Below the pieces are notes generated by a model. It worked only from the letters and a program-made list of their open reading frames with translations, did no database searches and was not told where the DNA came from. DNA of 64,000 nt. It comes from Sphingobacterium sp. SGR-19 (GTDB lineage: Bacteria > Bacteroidota > Bacteroidia > Sphingobacteriales > Sphingobacteriaceae). Every line of letters starts with the position of its first letter. Position 1 is the stretch's first letter. Where the stretch lies: positions 496,001 through 560,000 of the forward strand of contig NZ_JAAKGS010000001.1 of NCBI RefSeq assembly GCF_011043555.1, in the 5' to 3' direction. This document shows positions 1-8,346 of the stretch, one piece after another. The position numbers and the translations under genes are program-made.

Positions 1-629
1 TCATGATCTTCAGAAATGGTAACCTTAAAGTCATCTAACGTACTCCCTTCCATATCCGGAATAGCGTCGTTACCGGCAGAATAGGCAATAAGCGTATACG
101 CTCCTGTTCCTAAATTCAGGCCTGTTCCCTCACCACCTGCACCATTATAGCCCAGGTCAATTTCCGTAAAAGTATGTGGCGTTCCTTGCACAGTATAATC
201 TTTCTGATATTCCAATAAACCATTTTTGAAAAGCAACAAACGGTATTGGGTACCTATTTCCAAAGAGGTTTTAACTTCGGTAGCTGCTGCTTTTAGTCCC
301 CCACCGGCTGATTGCTTTAAAGGAACTTTCGGGTACTCAGTTTCTGGTATAAGCTCAGCAACAATATTAAGGTCATCACCGAGTGAAACGACTTGTGTTT
401 GGGTCTGTAGACCTTTGGAAACAGACATTTTAGAACCAGAAACAAAAGATTTGTTATTATTTTTGATCTGTAAATCATCTTTTACAATCCCACGTGTCAG
501 GTTGACCTTCAATTTGACGCCATCGTAAGTTCCATAAACGCCATTTTCTTTATTACATGATGCTGTAACAAATAGCATCAAGAATAAACACGATATTATA
601 TTTGTAGAATTTATTTTCATTGTCTTCAT
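1..629 (-). CDS. Fimbrillin-like surface lipoprotein (3' end cut by window edge)
   Basis: The first 209 residues are in the window; the C-terminus lies beyond base 1. The protein starts MKTMKINSTN and has a lipoprotein signal with lipobox FVTASC (Cys at about residue 25), so it should be lipid-anchored. The body resembles fimbrillin/Mfa1-like proteins of Bacteroidota: a GTQYRLLLFKNG strand followed by GLNLGTGAYTLIAYSAGN, the usual order in the N-terminal domain. It follows the 77-aa gene by 18 bp and is probably co-transcribed with it. The family builds surface fimbriae or adhesins. The assignment rests on these motifs only; a generic surface lipoprotein is the alternative. A second ATG nine bases downstream is also possible. 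Confidence 0.7.
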   Translation of the reverse strand, partial: MKTMKINSTNIISCLFLMLFVTASCNKENGVYGTYDGVKLKVNLTRGIVKDDLQIKNNNKSFVSGSKMSVSKGLQTQTQVVSLGDDLNIVAELIPETEYPKVPLKQSAGGGLKAAATEVKTSLEIGTQYRLLLFKNGLLEYQKDYTVQGTPHTFTEIDLGYNGAGGEGTGLNLGTGAYTLIAYSAGNDAIPDMEGSTLDDFKVTISEDH

Positions 630-647
630 TTTTGGATTTACTTTAGA

Positions 648-881
648 TTAAAAAAGATCGATTTCAATGTCTTTGATGATATCGTCTTCTACCTTCCAAC
701 TTTCTTGCACCTCCTCGTCGGTTTCTTTAAGCGTTATCGATCCCGCCGCGATATTGCTTTCCAACTCCACGAGAATCGACCCCATTGTGGGTGCGATGTA
801 ATTAAGTTTCCCATTTTCTGTTCTACTCCCACCATGCGATTCTGTAATATTGGGTGGCAGTATGTTGTTTTGCTCTTCCAT
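648..881 (-). CDS. Small acidic protein upstream of the fimbrillin-like gene
   Basis: This is a 77-residue, strongly acidic protein (MEEQNNILPP start, IEIDLF end) with no signal peptide, cysteine or membrane segment. The middle carries APTMGSILVELESNIAAGSI. It is not recognised as a named family. It lies 18 bp upstream of the fimbrillin-like lipoprotein on the same strand and has a plausible -7 box about 90 bp upstream of its ATG, which argues that it is a real first gene of the operon. A role as an assembly partner or small regulator of the surface protein is speculation. Confidence 0.6.
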   Translation of the reverse strand: MEEQNNILPPNITESHGGSRTENGKLNYIAPTMGSILVELESNIAAGSITLKETDEEVQESWKVEDDIIKDIEIDLF

Positions 882-970
882 TTTGTTGTTTTGGTTTTGC
901 TGATTTAATTAATAATATTTCTTGACTACGATTAATAGTTTGGCTTGTTTGAGCCCGATTAATAACGTGA

Positions 971-978
971 CAAAATTA
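971..978 (-). promoter_or_regulatory. Candidate -7 box (TAATTTTG) for the 77-aa/fimbrillin operon
   Basis: Read on the minus strand this is TAATTTTG, matching the Bacteroidota -7 consensus TAnnTTTG. Transcription would start about 90 bp upstream of the ATG at 881. No clear -33 TTG lies at the right distance, so this is a weak prediction. Confidence 0.35.
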
Positions 979-1118
979 GCGGCATTGGCGTTCTGTAGAA
1001 AGTTTTAGTATAGCCAAAACACCGAAAAGAGACAATTTTATTTTATCCGTTTTCGGTAAAAAGGATAATCGTAAAAAAGATATAAAAAACTAGTAAACAG
1101 ATAAGTAAGATATCCTAC

Positions 1119-1217
1119 CGTAGATACATCGTAGTCGTTCAGCTACATTACAAAAGAAAGTGGATGTAGGCAAATCTTGTAGATATGTGATACCTTATGT
1201 TGTATCTAAGATGTATC
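1119..1217. repeat. Cluster of short GATACATC/GATGTATC repeats in the 909-1416 gene-free stretch
   Basis: The 508-bp gap between the divergent 77-aa gene and the small HTH gene is AT-rich and holds several related short words: GTAGATACATC at about 1120-1130, GTAGATATGTGATACC near 1179-1194 and TGTATCTAAGATGTATCC near 1200-1218. GATACATC and GATGTATC are reverse complements. A TATTTTTG box lies at 1247-1254. They may be regulator sites for a neighbouring HTH or AraC protein. Nothing else was seen in the gap. Confidence 0.3.
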
Positions 1218-1416
1218 CCTTTTTTTTATGGGGTATTGAATAAATGTATTTTTGCAAAATGATTTTGTTTAGTATAATACCAACCTCGGTATAATTTTTC
1301 ATAGGTAGATTAAACCCGGTATTGCATCCCCTGCCGTACTGGGTTTTTATCACACTCATAAAACACAATCGGGGAAGTTAAAAGTAGCTATGCGGTGTTT
1401 ATAGAATTCAGAAAGT

Positions 1417-1608
1417 ATGAAACCATTAATGATACGTTATCAAAAAGAGGTAAGAGTCGATGTTGTCCAAGCCATCATAAAAGGCGAACTGTTGTTGGAA
1501 GAAGCCATGGAAAAATATGGTATTGTGAGCAAAAAAACCGTTGTTCGTTGGCTAAAAAGACATCAGTACGAAACTTTAATAGAAGAACAAAAAACCTCAA
1601 CAACGTAA
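1417..1608 (+). CDS. Small orphan HTH protein (IS3/IS911 OrfA-like N-terminus)
   Basis: This 63-residue protein looks like the DNA-binding head of IS3-family OrfA. It has a basic start (MIRYQKEVRVDVVQAI), then LLLEEAMEKYGIVSKKTVVRWLKRH, a helix-turn-helix of the kind that normally recognises transposon ends. No OrfB integrase, inverted repeats or target duplication is visible nearby, so it is either an insertion-sequence relic or a domesticated small regulator. It ends 67 bp before the TPR-AraC gene on the same strand and may be its leader gene. The true status, gene or relic, is uncertain. Confidence 0.5.
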   Translation: MKPLMIRYQKEVRVDVVQAIIKGELLLEEAMEKYGIVSKKTVVRWLKRHQYETLIEEQKTSTT

Positions 1609-1675
1609 ATATTACAATTAATATACTCATCTATTTGGATTTCAATTTAAAACATCCTAATATTAATATATAGCT

Positions 1676-3268
1676 ATGAAGACGCACATTAAAGGGTTAA
1701 TCTATTTTTGTATTTTTTGCTTATTGATATGTAACGTTGTTTTACGTGCACAGGATTTAGAGGCATATAACGAATTGTACGTAAAAACGTATTTGGAAAC
1801 ATCCCAAAAGGATTTTCCAAAAGCCCTTCAGATTGCCGACTCATTATACTCCATATCACGAACCCCTTTATTACAGATTCGAAGCTTGATGCTTACGGCT
1901 TCCCTGTACCAACAACGAGCAGAAACGATAAAGTCCATTGAATACGCGCTGAAAGCAGAAAAAATCGTTAATGATACTGATGAGATGAACTGGAAGGCTC
2001 GTGTTTATGGTTTCTTAGCGACACAATATAGAATAGCAAGATTGTTTACGCCGGCAAAAGAGTATATAGGAAAAGCATCTGCTATAGCTGAACAAATAAA
2101 AAGCCCACAAATAGCTAATACAACCAAAGGGCTGATTAATCAAGAGATGGCTCATAACGAGATGGCAAATAAGCGATATACACAGGCGATAGCCTACGTT
2201 CAACAGTCAGAACAATATTTCGAAAGCACCAAGGAAAATCGGGACTTCTTTAAAATGGAGAATGAGCAGTTATTGGGACTTAATTATTACTTATTAGCGG
2301 ATTATGACAAATCAATAGAACACTATCAAAATGCTTTGCGTATAAGCCTTAACGCTCCCGAAAATTACGTTACCGCTTTAATTCATAATGGCTTGGCGAA
2401 TATACATCTTAATAGAGATAATATTTTGAATGCCAAAAAGCATTTAGACAGTGCACAACGCATCGCAGATAAATCTTATTATCTGCAACTGAAGAAAGAA
2501 GTGAACGAAACGGCATACCGATTTTATGTAACAACTAATAAAATGAATAAGGCATTGTCTATCAAAAAATTACAAGATTCTATTGTAGCCGAAATTTATA
2601 AGCAATCGGCTGATTTCGTGGATAATTCTTATACGAGTTTAGGTCTTGAAAGGGAAGACCAGCAACGACAGTCTAAGAGTAAAACAGCCTTTCTCATCAT
2701 GGGGTTATTGGTAGTGCTCCCCATTACGCTTTACTTTATCTTACCACAGTTTAGACAGAAGCAGAAACTAATCAAGAAAAATGTGGTAGACAAAAAAGTC
2801 GAAAGTCCACAATTTCCTTTACCCGATAACACCGAAGAGGAAAGCAATAAAGACGAGCCGTCAGAAATTGAAAATGAGCCTTCACCTACCGCGGTCGTAA
2901 TTTCAGATCAAATTGTCAACAAGATTATGAACCGATTGGAAGAGTTTGAAGATAAACATCTTTATGTTAAAAGGGACATCTCTCTTTCATACCTAGCTAT
3001 TTATTGTGATACCAATGCGAAGTACCTTTCCTCTGTTATCAACTCGCAAAAGAAAAAGGACTTCTATAATTATATAAACGAGCTTCGAGTCAATTACATT
3101 GTAAAAAGATTGACAAGCGATCCCTATTATCGAAGATTGAAAATAGCAGCTCTAACCAACGAAGCTGGTTTCTCTTCACAGAGCAAATTTGCACAAAATT
3201 TTAAAAAGGTAACAGGAATGTCTCCCTCAGAGTTTATAAGATCTATACCGGAAGAGCCGGAGGAGTAA
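1676..3268 (+). CDS. TPR-repeat membrane protein with C-terminal AraC-type HTH
   Basis: A 530-residue hybrid regulator. An N-terminal signal or anchor (to about residue 26, ending VVLRAQD) is followed by tetratricopeptide-like helical pairs over roughly residues 30-310, one membrane segment near residues 337-358 (FLIMGLLVVLPITLYFIL), a charged linker, and an AraC/XylS HTH domain at about 420-525 (IAALTNEAGFSSQSKFAQNF then VTGMSPSEF). This architecture is common in Bacteroidota: a periplasmic TPR sensor joined through the membrane to a cytoplasmic DNA-binding domain. Being beside the fimbrillin-like operon it is a candidate regulator of that operon, which is inference. It converges on the next gene with an 11-bp gap. 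Confidence 0.8.
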   Translation: MKTHIKGLIYFCIFCLLICNVVLRAQDLEAYNELYVKTYLETSQKDFPKALQIADSLYSISRTPLLQIRSLMLTASLYQQRAETIKSIEYALKAEKIVNDTDEMNWKARVYGFLATQYRIARLFTPAKEYIGKASAIAEQIKSPQIANTTKGLINQEMAHNEMANKRYTQAIAYVQQSEQYFESTKENRDFFKMENEQLLGLNYYLLADYDKSIEHYQNALRISLNAPENYVTALIHNGLANIHLNRDNILNAKKHLDSAQRIADKSYYLQLKKEVNETAYRFYVTTNKMNKALSIKKLQDSIVAEIYKQSADFVDNSYTSLGLEREDQQRQSKSKTAFLIMGLLVVLPITLYFILPQFRQKQKLIKKNVVDKKVESPQFPLPDNTEEESNKDEPSEIENEPSPTAVVISDQIVNKIMNRLEEFEDKHLYVKRDISLSYLAIYCDTNAKYLSSVINSQKKKDFYNYINELRVNYIVKRLTSDPYYRRLKIAALTNEAGFSSQSKFAQNFKKVTGMSPSEFIRSIPEEPEE

Positions 3269-3279
3269 TTATCTACTTA

Positions 3280-4239
3280 TCAAAACCGATCAATCCATTT
3301 ATAAAGATCCTCTTCTGGAGGAATACGAAACGACTTCCGAAGCCGACTTTTCTTCGTCTGCACACTGCGCACAGCCATATGGTTATAATTGGCTATGTCT
3401 TTAGTGGTAAATCCTAATTTCAAAAGGGCGCAAAATTTAAATTCCTCTCTGGTTATCCCAGGATTCTCTTCGTGCAACTTCTCATAAAAATCTGGAAAGA
3501 TCTGTTTAAACATCGGTAAGAAGGCCATGTCATCATCTTTTGCCAACTTCACAACATATGCCGGAGATTTCAATGTAGCAGCGGGTTTCGGTTGTTCTGA
3601 ATACTCGTCATTCAGCAATCCAATATCACCGCGTAAAGCTTGATGATACAGATTTTGGATTTTTTTGTTCTTCAACATAATAAAATAACCATTAACGGCT
3701 AATAGTAGCATTGCTTGAATAAAGGTCGTTTGCGGACTTTTATGAAAATACACTTGACTCTCTTCAACGCCATCGAACCATTCCAAATCAAATAGCTGGA
3801 CTATATAGAATAGCACAAAAACCCACAAAAACACGAAGATATTATAAAGACTATTTTTTTCATTAAAAATGAATAAAGCAGCAAACAGAATGGCAAAATA
3901 ATAAGGAGCTATCCCATTATGAAAACCTGCCGTAGAACAAAAATAGAATACCATTAATGTCGCTCCTACTAGTGTCGAAGCAGCAATCTTTGTGCTAAAA
4001 TATACTCTTGTATACCAAGATAATAGAAATAACACGCATCCTACGACAAGCAAAATTAAGAAATTGAGATGGCGTCCCAAGCATAAATTCCGAAATGCAT
4101 CTATAACAAAAATCAGCGAAATCAAAAAAGCATATTGGTTCATCAAACGAACACGAACGGCTTGCAATTTATCCATTTCTTCAACAATATGCCTATTGGA
4201 TATAGCATGCCAATATGCCTTAAGTAACATTATATTCAT
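3280..4239 (-). CDS. Polytopic membrane protein with C-terminal LuxR-type HTH
   Basis: A protein of about 319 residues with roughly six hydrophobic segments in its first 200 residues (for example FLILLVVGCVLFLLSWYT and YFAILFAALFIF), then a soluble part ending in a LuxR-like DNA-binding domain (FKFCALLKLGFTTKDIANYN followed by VRSVQTKKSRLRK). This membrane-sensor plus LuxR output layout is known from Bacteroidota transcriptional regulators; the signal is unknown. The first ATG in frame is at 4239; a GTG nine bases further upstream is less likely, and ATG at 4230 is also possible. It is convergent with the TPR-AraC gene and has no obvious target. Confidence 0.7.
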   Translation of the reverse strand: MNIMLLKAYWHAISNRHIVEEMDKLQAVRVRLMNQYAFLISLIFVIDAFRNLCLGRHLNFLILLVVGCVLFLLSWYTRVYFSTKIAASTLVGATLMVFYFCSTAGFHNGIAPYYFAILFAALFIFNEKNSLYNIFVFLWVFVLFYIVQLFDLEWFDGVEESQVYFHKSPQTTFIQAMLLLAVNGYFIMLKNKKIQNLYHQALRGDIGLLNDEYSEQPKPAATLKSPAYVVKLAKDDDMAFLPMFKQIFPDFYEKLHEENPGITREEFKFCALLKLGFTTKDIANYNHMAVRSVQTKKSRLRKSFRIPPEEDLYKWIDRF

Positions 4240-4350
4240 AATCTGCACTAAAAATTAGTTTATTTCTCCTCAACATGGAATCATTGCCGGAAATGATCCA
4301 GTAAGCGAATTTAGAGAATATCAATAACTCTTTGAACAGATAGATGAGGT

Positions 4351-4384
4351 TAAAAAAAACATGTAGCGTTTAAACTACATGTTT
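4351..4384 (-). terminator. Rho-independent terminator after dinB
   Basis: A perfect 10-bp stem (AAACATGTAG at 4357-4366 paired with CTACATGTTT at 4375-4384) has an 8-nt loop. On the minus strand it runs into a tract of eight T. It lies 100 bp beyond the dinB stop and reads in the dinB direction. The rest of 4240-4483 shows no gene. Confidence 0.75.
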
Positions 4385-4483
4385 AACACAATTTTCCAAT
4401 GTAACGACTACCCCCTCTATCTTCCTCCGTTTTGAACTTTCATTTAAGATATAAACTTAGCCGCAACAATATTTAACATGGTC

Positions 4484-5569
4484 TCAAAACAATCGCAATT
4501 GCGGGTTATTTAACTTCTCCAAGTCAGTATCGTAAAAATTAGAGATCGTTATACCCAAGAGCCTTACCCGTTTATCTTTCATGTTCGCATTGCTGAAGAG
4601 GTCGGTTATCTGCTGGAAAATATCTTCCGCAGTATTCAAGTAGAACATACTTGTTTTACTTCTAGTTATCTGCGTAAAGTTTGCAAACTTTATTTTCAGG
4701 GTAACCGTCCGCCCCTGTTTTGCCTTCCCTTCTAATCTTTTTTCTAGTTTCTCACATAGGACCCTCAACTCTTTCAGCATTTCTTGTTCTTCTTTGAGAT
4801 CCGTTTCAAACGTATCCTCTATACCAATTGATTTGACGATGCGATTGGGTTTTACAGGTCTGTTATCCTCACCCCGAACCATGTGGAAGAAAAATTTTCC
4901 CGATTTTCCAAAGTGACGGGTCAGCTCGCTCTCTGTAAATCCTTTCAAGTCCTTCCCTGTATGTATCCCTATACTTTTCATTTTTTGAGCCGTTACTTTA
5001 CCAACGCCAAAAAACTTCTCGATGGGAAGCTGCTCTAGAAAAAGAACAATTTTGGAAGGTCCGATAAATGTCAGTCCATCCGGTTTCTGATAATCCGATG
5101 CAATTTTGGCAATAAACTTGTTTGTGGACACACCAGCCGACGCAGTGAGCCCCAGTTCATCATGAATGGCCGCTTTGATCGCCTTCGCGATTTCAATAGC
5201 CGACCCTATCCCCTGTTTGTCTTCGGTCACGTCTAGATAAGCTTCGTCCAGCGAAAGCGGTTCGATTAAATCAGTATACCGCTTAAAAATTGCCCGGATT
5301 TGATGGGAAACTTCTCTATATACGTCAAATCGAGGGCGAGTAAATAATAAGTGTGGGCAACGCTGTAAAGCTTGTCGGGAAGACATAGCCGAGCGTACGC
5401 CAAACTTCCGGGCTTCGTAACTCGCCGTAGCCACGACTCCCCTACCATCCGGCGAACCGCCCACTGCAAGCGCTTTGCCTCGCAGTTCCGGAAAATCACG
5501 CTGCTCCACCGACGCATAAAATGCGTCCATGTCAATATGAATTATTTTTCGCGTCTTTTCGCTCACCAT
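4484..5569 (-). CDS. dinB: DNA polymerase IV (Y-family translesion polymerase)
   Basis: A 361-residue Y-family polymerase that copies past damaged template bases. The palm motif IIHIDMDAFYASVEQ near the N-terminus holds the first catalytic Asp, and SLDEAYLDV near residue 105 holds the Asp-Glu pair. HhH and little-finger regions follow. The last residues, QLRLF, match the beta-clamp binding motif QLxLF expected at the Pol IV C-terminus, so the protein is full length. ATG at 5569 is chosen over an in-frame TTG nine bases upstream. It stands alone with its own terminator. Confidence 0.95.
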   Translation of the reverse strand: MVSEKTRKIIHIDMDAFYASVEQRDFPELRGKALAVGGSPDGRGVVATASYEARKFGVRSAMSSRQALQRCPHLLFTRPRFDVYREVSHQIRAIFKRYTDLIEPLSLDEAYLDVTEDKQGIGSAIEIAKAIKAAIHDELGLTASAGVSTNKFIAKIASDYQKPDGLTFIGPSKIVLFLEQLPIEKFFGVGKVTAQKMKSIGIHTGKDLKGFTESELTRHFGKSGKFFFHMVRGEDNRPVKPNRIVKSIGIEDTFETDLKEEQEMLKELRVLCEKLEKRLEGKAKQGRTVTLKIKFANFTQITRSKTSMFYLNTAEDIFQQITDLFSNANMKDKRVRLLGITISNFYDTDLEKLNNPQLRLF

Positions 5570-5750
5570 TTTCTCCAATTATCTTATCTGTACTAGAACT
5601 GTACCGCCCCTTCCTTAACAGTAAAGGTCGCATCCAAATGTTTTACAACCGCATGAACTCATTCTTGTACTATCCTCCATGTAAAACATTTGAAGCGACG
5701 ATTTATGAATTCATGTTTATTTTAGCATTCATGAGCTCCCGTTGCTCGGT

Positions 5751-5776
5751 TTTGCGCGTCTTTTTCTAAAAAAGAC
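5751..5776. repeat. Short GCGC + CTTTTT/AAAAAG hairpin repeat, copy 1
   Basis: TTTGCGC is followed by an 8-bp stem (GTCTTTTT at 5758-5765, AAAAAGAC at 5769-5776). A near-identical design, TTTTGCGC then a CTTTTTTCTAAAAAA hairpin, recurs at 9261-9291. It sits in the 339-bp gap between dinB and the porin gene, which otherwise holds only the porin promoter box. Confidence 0.4.
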
Positions 5777-5859
5777 ACAAATAGAAAATTCCTATTTCTT
5801 TCCAAAATTAAAATGAAATTTCGTATCTGGAAACAGTGCAAAGTAAAACCAAGAAATAT

Positions 5860-5867
5860 TATCTTTG
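5860..5867 (+). promoter_or_regulatory. -7 box (TATCTTTG) of the porin gene
   Basis: TATCTTTG matches the Bacteroidota -7 consensus TAnnTTTG exactly. It lies 41 bp before ATG 5909, which supports that start over the in-frame ATG at 5813, since the latter would lie upstream of the transcript. Confidence 0.5.
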
Positions 5868-5908
5868 GCATTTTGCTACGTATTAGAAATTACTTTATAA
5901 CCATACGC

Positions 5909-7132
5909 ATGAACATCAAAATTGGATTACTGCTGGTGACCGTAGGTTGCCTCTTACTTTCCCTTCAAAGCCAGGCTCAAGAACGAGACGATCGAGCCAC
6001 CATTTTAAATTTCAAAGGGATACAATATATGAGCGACGATTCCCTGTTCTATACAAATTTTAGATTTCGTATGCAAAACAGACTCGGCTATAGTGATATA
6101 ATGGATAACGACGATAACGGTAAGTTCGATGCGCGCATCCGTCGTTTGCGGCTACGTATGGACGGCTACATCTATACGCCAAAGATTTCCTACTCCATTC
6201 AATTAGCATTTACCCGGGGCGATCAAGATTTTGATGATACGGGCATCGCCAATATAGTACGAGACGCAGTGGTTTTCTATAACTTTACAGATGATTTTTA
6301 TATTTCCTTTGGACAAAATAAATTGCCGGGTAACCGACAGCGCGTCAATTCTTCCGGTCAATTGCAGTTTGCCGACCGATCATTGGTTAACGGTAATTAC
6401 ACGTTGGATCGCGATTTTGGGGTTTCGTTTAACCTAAGCAAGAAAATAGGCGATATGCCTATCAATGCAAAAGCAGCGATTTCGACCGGTGAAGGACGTC
6501 CAGCTTTGGGCACCGATGACGGACTAGCTTATACCGGGCGCGTAGAGTTTTTACCTTTGGGCAATTTCACAAACGATGGGGATTACTCGGAGGGAGACCT
6601 TGAGCGCGAGGAAACGCCTAAACTTTCCATTGGAGGCGGGTACAGCTACAACGATCGTACAACAAGGGAAGGCGGCCAGCTTGGCCGATATGTGAAAAAT
6701 CCTTTCACACTCAAAACATCTTTTGCAGACGCTATTTTTAAATATCAGGGCTTCGCCTATCAAGCAGAATACATGCGGCGAGATGTCGATAACCCATTTA
6801 ACATCGTCGATGACCAATTCAATCAAGTAGACGGACCAGAAGAAGAATTAGCCTACGCACAAAAGGGATGGGGCCTGAATCAACAAGCCTCCTATTTACT
6901 CGAAAAGGGATACGAAATAGCTACCCGTTACACCTATATAAAGCCGCATCAGCAGTTGCGAAATTATGAGGATCAGTTAGACGTGATTGAATTAGGACTA
7001 ACGAAATATGTGAAAGCACATCGGTTGAAATTTCAGCTTAACGCAAATTATACCGTTCCAAATGGAGATTTTGGTAATAATAACAGTAAGAACTCCTGGG
7101 GTGGAACTTTCCAAATTGAATTAGGGATATAA
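5909..7132 (+). CDS. Phosphate-selective porin O/P family outer-membrane protein
   Basis: A 407-residue beta-barrel protein with a signal peptide (MNIKIGLLLVTVGCLLLSLQ, cleaved near SQAQE). The mature part has the OprP/OprO-like layout: RFRMQNRLGY, then RIRRLRLRMDGYIYTPKISY, a conserved arginine-rich early strand, and alternating aromatic strands to a C-terminal TFQIELGI. In Pseudomonas, OprP and OprO carry phosphate or polyphosphate across the outer membrane; many Bacteroidota members of Pfam Porin_O_P have unproven specificity. The start at 5909 fits both the signal peptide and the -7 box. It runs directly towards lpxB, whose promoter overlaps its last codons. Confidence 0.75.
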   Translation: MNIKIGLLLVTVGCLLLSLQSQAQERDDRATILNFKGIQYMSDDSLFYTNFRFRMQNRLGYSDIMDNDDNGKFDARIRRLRLRMDGYIYTPKISYSIQLAFTRGDQDFDDTGIANIVRDAVVFYNFTDDFYISFGQNKLPGNRQRVNSSGQLQFADRSLVNGNYTLDRDFGVSFNLSKKIGDMPINAKAAISTGEGRPALGTDDGLAYTGRVEFLPLGNFTNDGDYSEGDLEREETPKLSIGGGYSYNDRTTREGGQLGRYVKNPFTLKTSFADAIFKYQGFAYQAEYMRRDVDNPFNIVDDQFNQVDGPEEELAYAQKGWGLNQQASYLLEKGYEIATRYTYIKPHQQLRNYEDQLDVIELGLTKYVKAHRLKFQLNANYTVPNGDFGNNNSKNSWGGTFQIELGI

Positions 7133-7146
7133 ATGACGTATCTTTG
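7116..7146 (+). promoter_or_regulatory. lpxB promoter (TTG-N20-TATCTTTG)
   Basis: TTG at 7116-7118 and TATCTTTG at 7139-7146 are separated by 20 bp, matching the Bacteroidota -33/-7 layout. The predicted transcript starts about 20 nt before the lpxB ATG. The -33 part lies inside the end of the porin gene. Confidence 0.55.
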
Positions 7147-7173
7147 ATATGGTGAAACATAACGCAGTATACG

Positions 7174-8295
7174 ATGAAATATTACCTTATTGCCGGCGAG
7201 ACTTCGGGAGATCTACATGGCGCTAATCTGATCAACGCATTAAAAAAAGAAGATGCAGAGGCCAGTTTCCATATCGTAGGTGGAGATCAAATGCGCGAGG
7301 CATCTGGACAAACGCCGTTGATACATACGTCCGAAATGGCGTTCATGGGATTTGTGGAGGTTATCAGAAATCTCGGAAAAATCAGGAAGAATCTTAAGCT
7401 GGTAAAAGAGGATATTACCAAAGAAAATCCAGACACTTTAATCTTAATAGATTTCCCCGGATTTAACCTCAAGATCGCAGAATTTGCCAAAAAGCGTGGT
7501 ATCCGCGTTTGTTACTACATCTCCCCAAAAATCTGGGCGTGGAACCAAGGTCGAGTACATAAGATCAAAAGAGTTGTCGACCATATGTTCTGTATACTTC
7601 CTTTTGAGGTCAATTTCTATAAAAAATACAATTATGCCGTAGATTACGTCGGCAATCCCTTGTTGGACGCGATAAGTCAATATACATTCAATGCCGCCTT
7701 CAAAGAAGACAATGGGCTCAATGAGCGGCCTATTATTGCGCTGCTACCGGGCAGCCGAAAAATGGAGATCGAAAAGCTGTTGCCGGTTATGGTCGATTTG
7801 TATTATCTTTTTCCAGCACACCAACTTGTCATTGCGGGCGCTCCCAATTTTGATGAAGAATACTACCAGCAATACATTGGTGATTTACCTATAAAAGTTG
7901 TTTTCCAACAAACATACGATCTCCTCAACCATGCGGAAGCTGCCGTGGTAACCAGCGGTACCGCTACACTGGAAACAGGTATCTTAAAAGTACCGCAGGT
8001 CGTTGTTTATAAAGCCAACAAACTCACCGTGTTTTTAGCTCGTCGTTTGGTAAAAGTTGAATTCATTTCGCTAGTCAATCTGATCAATGGTTTCTTATCC
8101 GTTCGGGAATTTATCCAAGAAGAATGTGATACCCGTACTATTGCTGACGAACTTGGTGAACTGATCACTAATAAAGAACATCGCGCCAGTGTAATGGAGA
8201 ATTATGACATACTCGCGGAGAAACTTGGTTCGCCGGGAGCATCAGAAAAAGCAGCAAAACTTATTGTTCAATATTCATCTGGCGAAACAAACTAA
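7174..8295 (+). CDS. lpxB: Lipid-A-disaccharide synthase
   Basis: A 373-residue GT19 glycosyltransferase of normal length. It joins lipid X and UDP-2,3-diacylglucosamine to make the disaccharide core of lipid A at the inner membrane. The N-terminus YLIAGETSGDLHGANLI is the family signature, and LLPGSRKMEIEKLLPVM and the SGTATLETGI donor-binding segment follow. It has its own promoter. The secreted protein gene at 8347 follows after 51 bp and might be co-transcribed. Confidence 0.95.
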   Translation: MKYYLIAGETSGDLHGANLINALKKEDAEASFHIVGGDQMREASGQTPLIHTSEMAFMGFVEVIRNLGKIRKNLKLVKEDITKENPDTLILIDFPGFNLKIAEFAKKRGIRVCYYISPKIWAWNQGRVHKIKRVVDHMFCILPFEVNFYKKYNYAVDYVGNPLLDAISQYTFNAAFKEDNGLNERPIIALLPGSRKMEIEKLLPVMVDLYYLFPAHQLVIAGAPNFDEEYYQQYIGDLPIKVVFQQTYDLLNHAEAAVVTSGTATLETGILKVPQVVVYKANKLTVFLARRLVKVEFISLVNLINGFLSVREFIQEECDTRTIADELGELITNKEHRASVMENYDILAEKLGSPGASEKAAKLIVQYSSGETN

Positions 8296-8346
8296 ACTAT
8301 TTGCCCTTTTGTTATTCTAATATAACGTACGCAAATAGTAGAAGTC

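Noticed and set aside
1417..1608. Complete IS3-family insertion sequence
   Set aside because: Only the OrfA-like head is present; no integrase gene and no terminal inverted repeats were found in the flanks.
1395..1673. 92-aa frame overlapping the small HTH gene
   Set aside because: A different frame of the same stretch; it lacks the HTH pattern and its tail is low-complexity AT-rich coding.
5813..5908. Longer N-terminus for the porin
   Set aside because: The -7 box at 5860-5867 lies downstream of that ATG, and only the ATG at 5909 gives a clean signal peptide.
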